NCBI GenBank assembly: GCA_963691705.1
Contig: OY829543.1
Coordinates: 26,187,523 to 26,251,522, forward strand
Direction: 5' to 3'
DNA length: 64,000 bases
DNA from: Viola odorata
Lineage: Eukaryota > Streptophyta > Magnoliopsida > Malpighiales > Violaceae
Shown here: positions 22,801 through 36,000 of the stretch, piece after piece
Layout: each line of letters begins with the position of its first letter
Position numbering within the stretch: position 1 is the stretch's first letter
The notes under the pieces: generated by a model
What the model was told of the DNA's origin: nothing
What the model saw: the letters and a program-made list of their open reading frames with translations, nothing else
The model's database searches: none
Program-made: the position numbers and the translations under genes

Positions 22801-25800
22801 GCCCATGAAAGAAAAATCTTTGTCTTTTGAAGTCTACAGACTTATTTTCACATCATCGCTTTGAATTACCTTTTAGTTATTTTCCAACCCTTTTCCATAG
22901 TGCTGATGCATATCTCTCCTATGTAGGTACTTTGTGTGACATTCGCAAAGGAATGGAGCCCGCAGATTCGAGGACGAAGTCATTTGAAGAGGGAGGAGAT
23001 GATACGAACATGAGGGCTCTCACTCGTATCCACGTGAAGACCTCATGGATATGCCGCGCAAGCCATGAGGAATGCCGCGCGAAGTCCTCGCAAACCATGA
23101 AGACATGCGTGCACCAGGCGCGCCAACCCTAGCATCCCATGAAGTCCCCGCGCCTAAGCCATCCGAGGCCTTGCGGTAGCTCTCCAAGCCAATCCCTTCA
23201 AGCCCGCGGTCAAGGCCTTAAGTGAAGGGTGGTTTAGGGTTATTTCATGTAATAATTCCCAAGCCTACTCTTCGCCCATGGGAGAAAATTCCTTGTGTGT
23301 TGAAGTCTACAGACTTATTTTCCCATCATCGCTTTGAGTTACCTTTTAGTTATTTTCCAACTCTTTTCCATAGTGCTGATGCATAACTCTTCTATGTAGG
23401 TACTTTGTGTGACATTCGCAAAGGAATGGATCGCGCAGATTCGAGAACGAATCCATTTGAAGAGGGAGGAGATGATACGAGCATGAGGGCTCTCACTCGT
23501 ATCCACGTGAAGACCTCATGGATAGGCCGCGCAAGACATGAGGAATGTCGGGCCAAGTCCTCGCAAACCATGAAGACATGCGTGCACCTGGCGCGCAACC
23601 CTAGTTTCCCATGAAGTCCCCGCGCCTAAGCTATCCGAGACCTTGCGCTAGCTCTCCAAGCCAATCTCTTCAGGCCCGCTGTCAAGGCCTTAAGTAAAGG
23701 GTAGTTTAGGGTTATTTCATGTAATAATTCCCAAGCCTACTCTTCGCCCATGGGAGAAAAATCCTTGTCTTTTGAAGTCTACAGACTTATTTTCACATCA
23801 TCGCTTTGAATTACCTTTTAGTTATTTTCCAACCCTTTTCCATAGTGCTGATGCATATCTCTCCTATGTAGGTACTTTGTGTGACATTCGCAAAGGAATG
23901 GAGCCCGCAGATTCGAGGACGAATCCATTTGAAGAGGGAGTAGATGATACGAGCATGAGGGCTCTCACTCGAATCCATGTGAAGACCTAACGGATAGGCC
24001 GCGCCAGCCGTGAGGAATGCCGCGCCAAGTCCTCGCAAACCATGAAGTCATGCGCGCACCAGGCGCGCCAACCCTAGCATCCCATGAAGTCCCCACGCCT
24101 AAGCCATCCGAGGCCTTGCGCTAGCTCTCCAAGCCAATCTCTTCAAGCCCGCGGTCAAAGCCTTAAGTGAAGGGTGGTTTAGGGTTATTTCATGTAATAA
24201 TTCCCAAGCCTACTCTTCGCCCATGGGAGAAAATTCCTTGTCTTCATAAGTCTACAGACTTATTTTCACTTCATCGCTTTGAGTTTCCTTTCAGTTATTT
24301 TCCAACTCTTTTCCATAGTGCTGATGCATATCTCTCCTATGTAGGTACTTTGTGTGACATTCGCAAAGGAATGGAGCCCGCAGATTCGAGAACGAATCCA
24401 TTTGAAGAGGGAGTAGATGATACGAGCATGAGGGCTCTCACTCGTATCCACGTGAAGACCTCACGGATAGGCCGCGCCAGCCGTGAGGAATGCAGCGCCA
24501 AGTCCTCGCATACCATGAAGTCATGCGCGCACCAGGCGCGCCAACCCTAGCATCCCATGAAGTCCCCGCGCCTAAGCCATCCGAGGTCATGCGCTAGCTC
24601 TCCAAGCCAATGTCTTCAAGCCCGCGGTCAAGGCCTTAAGTAAAGGGTAGTTTAGGGTTATTTCATGTAATAATTCCCAAGCCTACTCTTCGCCCATGAA
24701 AGAAAAATCTTTGTCTTTTGAAGTCTACAGACTTATTTTCACATCATCGCTTTGAATTACCTTTTAGTTATTTTCCAACCCTTTTCCATAGTGCTGATGC
24801 ATATCTCTCCTATGTAGGTACTTTGTGTGACATTCGCAAAGGAATGGAGCCCGCAGATTCGAGGACGAAGTCATTTGAAGAGGGAGGAGATGATACGAAC
24901 ATGAGGGCTCTCACTCGTATCCACGTGAAGACCTCATGGATATGCCGCGCAAGCCATGAGGAATGCCGCGCGAAGTCCTCGCAAACCATGAAGACATGCA
25001 TGCACCAGGCGCGCCAACCCTAGCATCCCATGAAGTCCCCGCGCCTAAGCCATCCGAGGCCTTGCGGTAGCTCTCCAAGCCAATCCCTTCAAGCCCGCGG
25101 TCAAGGCCTTAAGTGAAGGGTGGTTTAGGGTTATTTCATGTAATAATTCCCAAGCCTACTCTTCGCCCATGGGAGAAAATTCCTTGTGTGTTGAAGTCTA
25201 CAGACTTATTTTCCCATCATCGCTTTGAGTTACCTTTTAGTTATTTTCCAACTCTTTTCCATAGTGCTGATGCATAACTCTTCTATGTAGGTACTTTGTG
25301 TGACATTCGCAAAGGAATGGATCGCGCAGATTCGAGAACGAATCCATTTGAAGAGGGAGGAGATGATACGAGCATGAGGGCTCTCACTCGTATCCACGTG
25401 AAGACCTCATGGATAGGCCGCGCAAGACATGAGGAATGTCGGGCCAAGTCCTCGCAAACCATGAAGACATGCGTGCACCTGGCGCGCAACCCTAGTTTCC
25501 CATGAAGTCCCCGCGCCTAAGCCATCCGAGACCTTGCGCTAGCTCTCCAAGCCAATCTCTTCAGGCCCGCTGTCAAGGCCTTAAGTAAAGGGTAGTTTAG
25601 GGTTATTTCATGTAATAATTCCCAAGCCTACTCTTCGCCCATGGGAGAAAAATCCTTGTCTTTTGAAGTCTACAGACTTATTTTCACATCATCGCTTTGA
25701 ATTACCTTTTAGTTATTTTCCAACCCTTTTCCATAGTGCTGATGCATATCTCTCCTATGTAGGTACTTTGTGTGACATTCGCAAAGGAATGGAGCCCGCA

Positions 25801-28800
25801 GATTCGAGGACGAATCCATTTGAAGAGGGAGTAGATGATACGAGCATGAGGGCTCTCACTCGTATCCATGTGAAGACCTCACGGATAGGCCGCGCCAGCC
25901 GTGAGGAATGCCGCGCCAAGTCCTCGCAAACCATGAAGTCATGCGCGCACCAGGCGCGCCAACCCTAGCAGCCCATGAAGTCCCCACGCCTAAGCCATCC
26001 GAGGCCTTGCGCTAGCTCTCCAAGCCAATCTCTTCAAGCCCGCGGTCAAAGCCTTAAGTGAAGGGTGGTTTAGGGTTATTTCATGTAATAATTCCCAAGC
26101 CTACTCTTCGCCCATGGGAGAAAATTCCTTGTCTTCTTAAGTGTATAGACTTATGTTCACATCATCGCTTTGAGTTACCTTTCAGTTATTTTCCAACTCT
26201 TTTCCATAGTGCTGATGCATATCTCTTCTATGTAGGTACTTTGTGTGACATTCGCAAAGGAATGGAGCCCGCAGATTCGAGAACGAATCCATTTGAAGAG
26301 GGAGTAGATGATACGAGCATGAGGGCTCTCACTCGTATCCACGTGAAGACCTCACGGATAGGCCGCGCCAGCCGTGAGGAATGCCGCGCCAAGTCCTCGC
26401 ATACCATGAAGTCATGCGCGCACCAGGCGCGCCAACCCTAGCATCCCATGAAGTCCCCGCGCCTAAGCCATCCGAGGTCATGCGCTAGCTCTCCAAGCCA
26501 ATGTCTTCAAGCCCGCGGTCGAGGCCTTAAGTAAAGGGTAGTTTAGGGTTATTTCATGTAATAATTCCCAAGCCTACTCTTCGCCCATGAAAGAAAAATC
26601 TTTGTCTTTTGAAGTCTACAGACTTATTTTCACATCATCGCTTTGAATTACCTTTTAGTTATTTTCCAACCCTTTTCCATAGTGCTGATGCATATCTCTC
26701 CTATATAGGTACTTTGTGTGACATTCGCAAAGGAATGGAGCCCGCAGATTCGAGGACGAAGTCATTTGAAGAGGGAGGAGATGATACGAACATGAGGGCT
26801 CTCACTCGTATCCACGTGAAGACCTCATGGATATGCCGCGCAAGCCATGAGGAATGCCGCGCGAAGTCCTCGCAAACCATGAAGACATGCATGCACCAGG
26901 CGCGCCAACCCTAGCATCCCATGAAGTCCCCGCGCCTAAGCCATCCGAGGCCTTGCGGTAGCTCTCCAAGCCAATCCCTTCAAGCCCGCGGTCAAGGCCT
27001 TAAGTGAAGGGTGGTTTAGGGTTATTTCATGTAATAATTCCCAAGCCTACTCTTCGCCCATGGGAGAAAATTCCTTGTGTGTTGAAGTCTACAGACTTAT
27101 TTTCCCATCATCGCTTTGAGTTACCTTTTAGTTATTTTCCAACTCTTTTCCATAGTGCTGATGCATATCTCTCCTATGTAGGTACTTTTTGTGACATTCG
27201 CAAAGGAATGGAGCCCGCAGATTCGAGAACGAATCCATTTGAAGAGGGAGTAGATGATACGAGCATGAGGGCTCTCACTCGTATCCACGTGAAGACCTCA
27301 CGGATAGGCCGCGCCAGCCGTGAGGAATGCCGCGCCAAGTCCTCGCATACCATGAAGTCATGCGCGCACCAGGCGCGCCAACCCTAGCATCCCATGAAGT
27401 CCCCGCGCCTAAGCCATCCGAGGTCATGCGCTAGCTCTCCAAGCCAATGTCTTCAAGCCCGCGGTCAAGGCCTTAAGTAAAGGGTAGTTTAGGGTTATTT
27501 CATGTAATAATTCCCAAGCCTACTCTTCGCCCATGAAAGAAAAATCTTTGTCTTTTGAAGTCTACAGACTTATTTTCACATCATCGCTTTGAATTACCTT
27601 TTAGTTATTTTCCAACCCTTTTCCATAGTGCTGATGCATATCTCTCCTATGTAGGTACTTTGTGTGACATTCGCAAAGGAATGGTGCCCGCAGATTCGAG
27701 GACGAAGTCATTTGAAGAGGGAGGAGATGATACGAACATGAGGGCTCTCACTCGTATCCACGTGAAGACCTCATGGATATGCCGCGCAAGCCATGAGGAA
27801 CGCCGCGCGAAGTCCTCGCAAACCATGAAGACATGCATGCACCAGGCGCGCCAACCCTAGCATCCCATGAAGTCCCCGCGCCTAAGCCATCCGAGGCCTT
27901 GCGGTAGTTCTCCAAGCCAATCCCTTCAAGCCCGCGGTCAAGGCCTTAAGTGAAGGGTGGTTTAGGGTTATTTCATGTAATAATTCCCAAGCCTACTCTT
28001 CGCCCATGGGAGAAAATTCCTTGTCTTCTTAAGTCTATAGACTTATGTTCACATCATCGCTTTGAGTTACCTTTCAGTTATTTTCCAACTCTTTTCCATA
28101 GTGCTGATGCATATCTCTCCTATGTAGGTACTTTGTGTGACATTCGCAAAGGAATGGAGCCCGCAGATTCGAGAACGAATCCATTTGAAGAGGGAGTAGA
28201 TGATACGAGCATGAGGGCTCTCACTCGTATCCACGTGAAGACCTCACGGATAGGCCGCGCCAGCCATGAGGAATGCCGCGCCAAGTCCTCGCATACCATG
28301 AAGTCATGCGCGCACCAGGCGCGCCAACCCTAGCATCCCATGAAGTCCCCGCGCCTAAGCCATCCGAGGTCATGCGCTAGCTCTCCAAGCCAATGTCTTC
28401 AAGCCCGCTGTCAAGGCCTTAAGTAAAGGGTAGTTTAGGGTTATTTCATGTAATAATTCCCAAGCCTACTCTTCGCCCATGAAAGAAAAATCTTTGTCTT
28501 TTGAAGTCTACAGACTTATTTTCACATCATCGCTTTGAATTACCTTTTAGTTATTTTCCAACCCTTTTCCATAGTGCTGATGCATATCTCTCCTATGTAG
28601 GTACTTTGTGTGACATTCGCAAAGGAATGGAGCCCGCAGATTCGAGGACGAAGTCATTTGAAGAGGGAGGAGATGATACGAACATGAGGGCTCTCACTCG
28701 TATCCACGTGAAGACCTCATGGATATGCCGCGCAAGCCATGAGGAATGCCGCGCGAAGTCCTCGCAAACCATGAAGACATGCATGCACCAGGCGCGCCAA

Positions 28801-31467
28801 CCCTAGCATCCCATGAAGTCCCCGCGCCTAAGCCATCCGAGGCCTTGCGGTAGCTCTCCAAGCCAATCCCTTCAAGCCCGCGGTCAAGGCCTTAAGTGAA
28901 GGGTGGTTTAGGGTTATTTCATGTAATAATTCCCAAGCCTACTCTTCGCCCATGGGAGAAAATTCCTTGTGTGTTGAAGTCTACAGACTTATTTTCCCAT
29001 CATCGCTTTGAGTTACCTTTTAGTTATTTTCCAACTCTTTTCCATAGTGCTGATGCATAACTCTTCTATGTAGGTACTTTGTGTGACATTCGCAAAGGAA
29101 TGGATCGCGCAGATTCGAGAACGAATCCATTTGAAGAGGGAGGAGATGATACGAGCATGAGGGCTCTCACTCGTATCCACGTGAAGACCTCATGGATAGG
29201 CCGCGCAAGACATGAGGAATGTCGGGCCAAGTCCTCGCAAACCATGAAGACATGCGTGCACCTGGCGCGCAACCCTAGTTTCCCATGAAGTCCCCGCGCC
29301 TAAGCCATCCGAGACCTTGCGCTAGCTCTCCAAGCCAATCTCTTCAGGCCCGCTGTCAAGGCCTTAAGTAAAGGGTAGTTTAGGGTTATTTCATGTAATA
29401 ATTCCCAAGCCTACTCTTCGCCCATGGGAGAAAAATCCTTGTCTTTTGAAGTCTACAGACTTATTTTCACATCATCGCTTTGAATTACCTTTTAGTTATT
29501 TTCCAACCCTTTTCCATAGTGCTGATGCATATCTCTCCTATGTAGGTACTTTCTGTGACATTCGCAAAGGAATGGAGCCCGCAGATTCGAGGACGAATCC
29601 ATTTGAAGAGGGAGTAGATGATACGAGCATGAGGGCTCTCACTCGTATCCATGTGAAGACCTCACGGATAGGCCGCGCCAGCCGTGAGGAATGCCGCGCC
29701 AAGTCCTCGCAAACCATGAAGTCATGCGCGCACCAGGCGCGCCAACCCTAGCATCCCATGAAGTCCCCACGCCTAAGCCATCCGAGGCCTTGCGCTAGCT
29801 CTCCAAGCCAATCTCTTCAAGCCCGCGGTCAAAGCCTTAAGTGAAGGGTGGTTTAGGGTTATTTCATGTAATAATTCCCAAGCCTACTCTTCGCCCATGG
29901 GAGAAAATTCCTTGTCTTCTTAAGTCTATAGACTTATTTTCACATCATCGCTTTGAGTTACCTTTCAGTTATTTTCCAACTCTTTTCCATAGTGCTGATG
30001 CATATCTCTTCTATGTAGGTACTTTGTGTGACATTCGCAAAGGAATGGAGCCCGCAGATTCGAGAACGAATCCATTTGAAGAGGGAGTAGATGATACGAG
30101 CATGAGGGCTCTCACTCGTATCCATGTGAAGACCTCACGGATAGGCCGCGCCAGCCGTGAGGAATGCCGCGCCAAGTCCTCGCATACCATGAAGTCATGC
30201 GCGCACCAGGCGCGCCAACCCTAGCATCCCATGAAGTCCCCGCGCCTAAGCCATCCGAGGTCATGCGCTAGCTCTCCAAGCCAATGTCTTCAAGCCCGCG
30301 GTCAAGGCCTTAAGTAAAGGGTAGTTTAGGGTTATTTCATGTAATAATTCCCAAGCCTACTCTTCGCCCATGGGAGAAAATTCCTTGTGTGTTTAAGTCT
30401 ACAGACTTATTTTCCCATCATCGCTTTGAGTTACCTTTTAGTTATTTTCCAACTCTTTTCCATAGTGCTGATGCATAACTCTTCTATGTAGGTACTTTGT
30501 GTGACATTCGCAAAGGAATGGATCGCGCAGATTCGAGAACGAATCCATTTGAAGAGGGAGGAGATGATACGAGCATGAGGGCTCTCACTCGTATCCACGT
30601 GAAGACCTCATGGATAGGCCGCGCAAGACATGAGGAATGTCGGGCCAAGTCCTCGCAAACCATGAAGACATGCGTGCACCTGGCGCGCAACCCTAGTTTC
30701 CCATGAAGTCCCCGCGCCTAAGCCATCCGAGACCTTGCGCTAGCTCTCCAAGCCAATCTCTTCAGGCCCGCTGTCAAGGCCTTAAGTAAAGGGTAGTTTA
30801 GGGTTATTTCATGTAATAATTCCCAAGCCTACTCTTCGCCCATGGGAGAAAAATCCTTGTCTTTTGAAGTCTACAGACTTATTTTCACATCATCGCTTTG
30901 AATTACCTTTTAGTTATTTTCCAACCCTTTTCCATAGTGCTGATGCATATCTCTCCTATGTAGGTACTTTGTGTGACATTCGCAAAGGAATGGAGCCCGC
31001 AGATTCGAGGACGAATCCATTTGAAGAGGGAGTAGATGATACGAGCATGAGGGCTCTCACTCGTATCCATGTGAAGACCTCACGGATAGGCCGCGCCAGC
31101 CGTGAGGAATGCCGCGCCAAGTCCTCGCAAACCATGAAGTCATGCGCGCACCAGGCGCGCCAACCCTAGCATCCCATGAAGTCCCCACGCCTAAGCCATC
31201 CGAGGCCTTGCGCTAGCTCTCCAAGCCAATCTCTTCAAGCCCGCGGTCAAAGCCTTAAGTGAAGGGTGGTTTAGGGTTATTTCATGTAATAATTCCCAAG
31301 CCTACTCTTCGCCCATGGGAGAAAATTCCTTGTCTTCTTAAGTCTATAGACTTATTTTCACATCATCGCTTTGAGTTACCTTTCAGTTATTTTCCAACTC
31401 TTTTCCATAGTGCTGATGCATATCTCTTCTATGTAGGTACTTTGTGTGACATTCGCAAAGGAATGGA

Positions 31468-31475
31468 GCGCGCGC
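31468..31475 (+). repeat. GC dinucleotide expansion in one A monomer
   Basis: GAGCGCGCGCAG replaces the usual GAGCCCGCAG of this domain. The net change is +2 bp, which shifts the recurring frame and ends it at 31510. This is the only 2-bp length change found in the left array. Confidence 0.85.
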
Positions 31476-33078
31476 AGATTCGAGAACGAATCCATTTGAA
31501 GAGGGAGTAGATGATACGAGCATGAGGGCTCTCACTCGTATCCACGTGAAGACCTCACGGATAGGCCGCGCCAGCCATGAGGAATGCCTCGCCAAGTCCT
31601 CGCATACCATGAAGTCATGCGCGCACCAGGCGCGCCAACCCTAGCATCCCATGAAGTCCCCGCGCCTAAGCCATCCGAGCTCATGCGCTAGCTCTCCAAG
31701 CCAATGTCTTCAAGCCCGCGGTCAAGGCCTTAAGTAAAGGGTAGTTTAGGGTTATTTCATGTAATAATTCCCAAGCCTACTCTTCGCCCATGAAAGAAAA
31801 ATCTTTGTCTTTTGAAGCCTACAGACTTATTTTCACATCATCGCTTTGAATTACCTTTTAGTTATTTTCCAACCCTTTTCCATAGTGCTGATGCATATCT
31901 CTCCTATGTAGGTACTTTGTGTGACATTCGCAAAGGAATGGAGCCCGCAGATTCGAGGACGAAGTCATTTGAAGAGGGAGGAGATGATACGAACATGAGG
32001 GCTCTCACTTGTATCCACGTGAAGACCTCATGGATATGCCGCGCAAGCCATGAGGAATGCCGCGCGAAGTCCTCGCAAACCATGAAGACATGCGTGCACC
32101 AGGCGCGCCAACCCTAGCATCCCATGAAGTCCCCGCGCCTAAGCCATCCGAGGCCTTGCGGTAGCTCTCCAAGCCAATCTCTTCAAGCCCGCGGTCAAGG
32201 CCTTAAGTGAAGGGTGGTTTAGGGTTATTTCATGTAATAATTCCCAAGCCTACTCTTCGCCCATGGGAGAAAATTCCTTGTGTGTTGAAGTCTACAGACT
32301 TATTTTCCCATCATCGCTTTGAGTTACCTTTTAGTTATTTTCCAACTCTTTTCCATAGTGCTGATGCATAACTCTTCTATGTAGGTACTTTGTGTGACAT
32401 TCGCAAAGGAATGGATCGCGCAAATTCGAGAACGAATCCATTTGAAGAGGGAGGAGATGATACGAGCATGAGGGCTCTCACTCGTATCCACGTGAAGACC
32501 TCATGGATAGGCCGCGCAAGACATGAGGAATGTCGGGCCAAGTCCTCGCAAACCATGAAGACATGCGTGCACCTGGCGCGCAACCCTAGTTTCCCATGAA
32601 GTCCCCGCGCCTAAGCCATCCGAGACCTTGCTCTAGCTCTCCAAGCCAATCTCTTCAGGCCCGCTATCAAGGCCTTAAGTAAAGGGTAGTTTAGGGTTAT
32701 TTCATGTAATAATTCCCAAGCCTACTCTTCGCCCATGGGAGAAAAATCCTTGTCTTTTGAAGTCTACAGACTTATTTTCACATCATCGCTTTGAATTACC
32801 TTTTAGTTATTTTCCAACCCTTTTCCATAGTGCTGATGCATATCTCCCCTATGTAGGTACTTTGTGTGACATTTGCAAAGGAATGGAGTCCGCAGATTCG
32901 AGGACGAATCCATTTGAAGAGGGAGTAAATGATACGAGCATGAGGGCTCTCACTCGTATCCATGTGAAGACCTCACGGATAGGCCGCGCCAGCCGTGAGG
33001 AATGCCGCGCCAAGTCCTCGCAAACCATGAAGTCATGCGCGCACCAGGCGCGCCAACCCTAGCATCCCATGAAGTCCC

Positions 33079-36000
33079 CACGCCTAAGCCATCCGAGGCC
33101 TTGCGCTAGCTCTCCAAGCCAATCTCTTCAAGCCCTCGGTCAAAGCCTTAAGTGAAGGGTGGTTTAGGGTTATTTCATGTAATAATTCCCAAGCCTACTC
33201 TTCGCCCATGGGAGAAAATTCCTTGTCTTCTTAAGTCTACAGACTTATTTTCACATCATCGCTTTGAGTTACCTTTCAGTTATTTTCCAACTCTTTTCCA
33301 TAGTGCTGATGCATATCTCTCCTATGTAGGTACTTTGTGTGACATTCGCAAAGGAATGGAGCCCGCAGATTCGAGGACGAATCCATTGGAAGAGGGAGTA
33401 GATGATACGAGCATGAGGGCTCTCACTCGTATCCATGTGAAGACCTCACGGATAGGCCGCGCCAGCCGTGAGGAATGCCGCGCCAAGTCCTCGCAAACCA
33501 TGAAGACATGCGTGCACCAGGCGCGCCAACCCTAGCATCCCATAAAGTCCCCGCGCCTAAGCCATCCGAGACCTTGCTCTAGCTCTCCAAGCCAATCTCT
33601 TCAGGCCCGCTGTCAAGGCCTTAAGTAAAGGGTAGTTTAGGGTTATTTCATGTAATAATTCCCAAGCCTACTCTTCGCCCAGGGGAGAAAAATCCTTGTC
33701 TTTTGAAGTCTACAGACTTATTTTCACATCATCGCTTTGAATTACCTTTTAGTTTTTTTCCAACCCTTTTCCATAGTGCTGATGCATATCTCTCCTATGT
33801 AGGTACTTTGGGTGACATTTGCAAAGGAATAGAGTCCGCAGATTCGAGGACGAATCCATTTGAAGAGGGAGTAGATGATACGAGCATGAGGGCTCTCACT
33901 CGTATCCATGTGAAGACCTCACGGATAGGCCGCGCCAGCTGTGAGGAATGCCGCGCCAAGTCCTCGCAAACCATGAAGTCATGCGCGCACCAGGCGTGCC
34001 AACCCTAGCATCCCATGAAGTCCCCACGCCTAAGCCATCCGAGGCCTTGCGCTAGCTCTCCAAGCCAATCTCTTCAAGCCCGCGGTCAAAGCCTTAAGTG
34101 AAGGGTGGTTTAGGGTTATTTCATGTAATAATTCCCAAGCCTACTCTTCGCCCATGGGAGAAAATTCCTTGTCTTCTTAAGTCTACAGACTTATTTTCAC
34201 ATCATCGCTTTGAATTACCTTTTAGTTATTTTCCAACCCTTTTCCATAGTGCTGATGCATATCTCTCCTATGTAGGTACTTTGTGTGACATTCGCAAAGG
34301 AATGGAGCCCGCAGATTCGAGGACGAATCCATTGGAAGAGGGAGTAGATGATACGAGCAAGAGGGCTCTCACTCGTATCCATGTGAAGACCTCACGGATA
34401 GGCCGCGCCAGCCGTGAGGAATGCCGCGCCAAGTCCTCGCAAACCATGAAGACATGCGTGCACCAGGCGCGCCAACCCTAGCATCCCATGAAGTCCCCAC
34501 ACCTAAGCCATCCGAGGCCTTGCGTTAGCTCTCCAAGCCAATGTCTTCAAGCCCGCGGTCAAAGCCTTAAGTGAAGGGTGGTTTAGGGTTATTTCATGTA
34601 ATAATTCCCAAGCCTACTCTTCGCCCATGGGAGAAAATTCCTTGTGTCTTGAAGTCTACAGACTTATTTTCCCATCATCGCTTTGAGTTACCATTTAGTT
34701 ATTTTCCAACTCGGTTCCATAGTGCTGATGCATATCTCTTCTATGTAGGTACTTTGTGTGACATTCGCAAAGGAATGGATCCCGCAGATTCGAGAACGAA
34801 TCCATTTGAAGAGGGAGTAGATGATACGAGCATGAGGGCTCTCACTCGTATCCACGTGAAGACCTCACGGATATGCCGCGCCAGCCGTGAGGAATGCCGA
34901 GCCAAGTCCTCACAAACCATGAAGTCATACGCGCACCAGGCGCGCCAACCCTAGCATCCCATGAAGTCCCCACGCCTAAGCCATCCGAGGCCTTGCGCTA
35001 GCTCTCCAAGCCAATCTCTTCAAGCCCGCGGTCAAAGCCTTATGTGAAGGGTGGTTTAGGGTTATTTCATGTAATAATTCCCAAGCCTACTCTTCGCCCA
35101 TGGGAGAAAATTCCTTGTCTTCTTAAGTCTACAGACTTATTTTCACATCATCGCTTTGAGTTACCTTTCAGTTATTTTCCAACCCTTTTCCATAGTGCTG
35201 ATGCATATCTCTCCTATGTAGGTACTTTGTGTGACATTCGCAAAGGAATGGAGCGCGCAGATTCGAGGACAAATCCATTTGAAGAGGGAGGAGATGATAC
35301 TAGCATGAGGGCTGTCACTCGTATCCACGTCAAGACCTCATGGATAGGCCGCGCAAGACATGAGGAATGTCGCGCCAAGTCCTCGCAAACCATGAAGTCA
35401 TGCGCGCACCAGGCGCGCCAACCCTTGCATCCCATGAAGTCCCCACGCCTAAGCCATCCGAGGCCTTGCGCTAGCTCTCCAAGCCAATCTCTTCAAGCCC
35501 GCGGTCAAAGCCTTAAGTGAAGGGTGGTTTAGGGTTATTTCATGTAATAATTCCCAAGCCTACTATTCGCCCATGGGAGAAATTTCCTTGTCTTTTGAAG
35601 TCTACAGACTTATTTTCACATCATCGCTTTGAGTTACCTTTCAGTTATTTTCCAACCCTTTTCCATAGTACTGATGCATATCTCTCCTATGTAGGTACTA
35701 TGTGTGACATTCGCAAAGGAATGGAGCGCGCTAATTCGAGGACGAATCCATTTGTAGAGGGAGGAGATGATACGAGCATGAGGGCTCTCACTCGTATCCA
35801 CGTGAAGACCTCATGGATAGGCCGCGCAAGACATGAGGAATGTCGGGCCAAGTCCTCGCAAACCATGAAGACATGCGCGCACCTGGCGCAACCCTAGTAT
35901 CCCATGAAGTCCCCGCGCCTAAGCCATCCGAGACCTTACGCTAGCTCTCCAAGCCAATCTCTTCAGGCCCACGGTCAAGGCCTTAAGTAAAGGGTAGTTT

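Larger units (their letters stand above)
13241..33078 (+). repeat. A-B-C-D four-monomer higher-order repeat domain (1891 bp)
   Basis: Subtype marks are as follows. A: TTGTCTTCTTAAGTCTA and CGCATACCATG. B: CCCATGAAAGAAAAATC, GACGAAGTCATTTG and TTGCGGTAGC. C: TTGTGTGTTGAAG, GCATAACTCTTC, AATGGATCGCGCAG and the 472-bp length. D: AAAAATCCTTGTC with GAGGGAGTAG. C monomers act as rulers: their marker frames start at 14443, 17280, 19171, 21514, 23405, 25296, 29079, 30497 and 32390. Spacings are 2837, 1891, 2343, 1891, 1891, 3783, 1418 and 1893 bp, that is 6, 4, 5, 4, 4, 8, 3 and 4 monomers once known indels are counted. The domain is a tetramer repeat with monomer pairs gained or lost. Confidence 0.85.
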
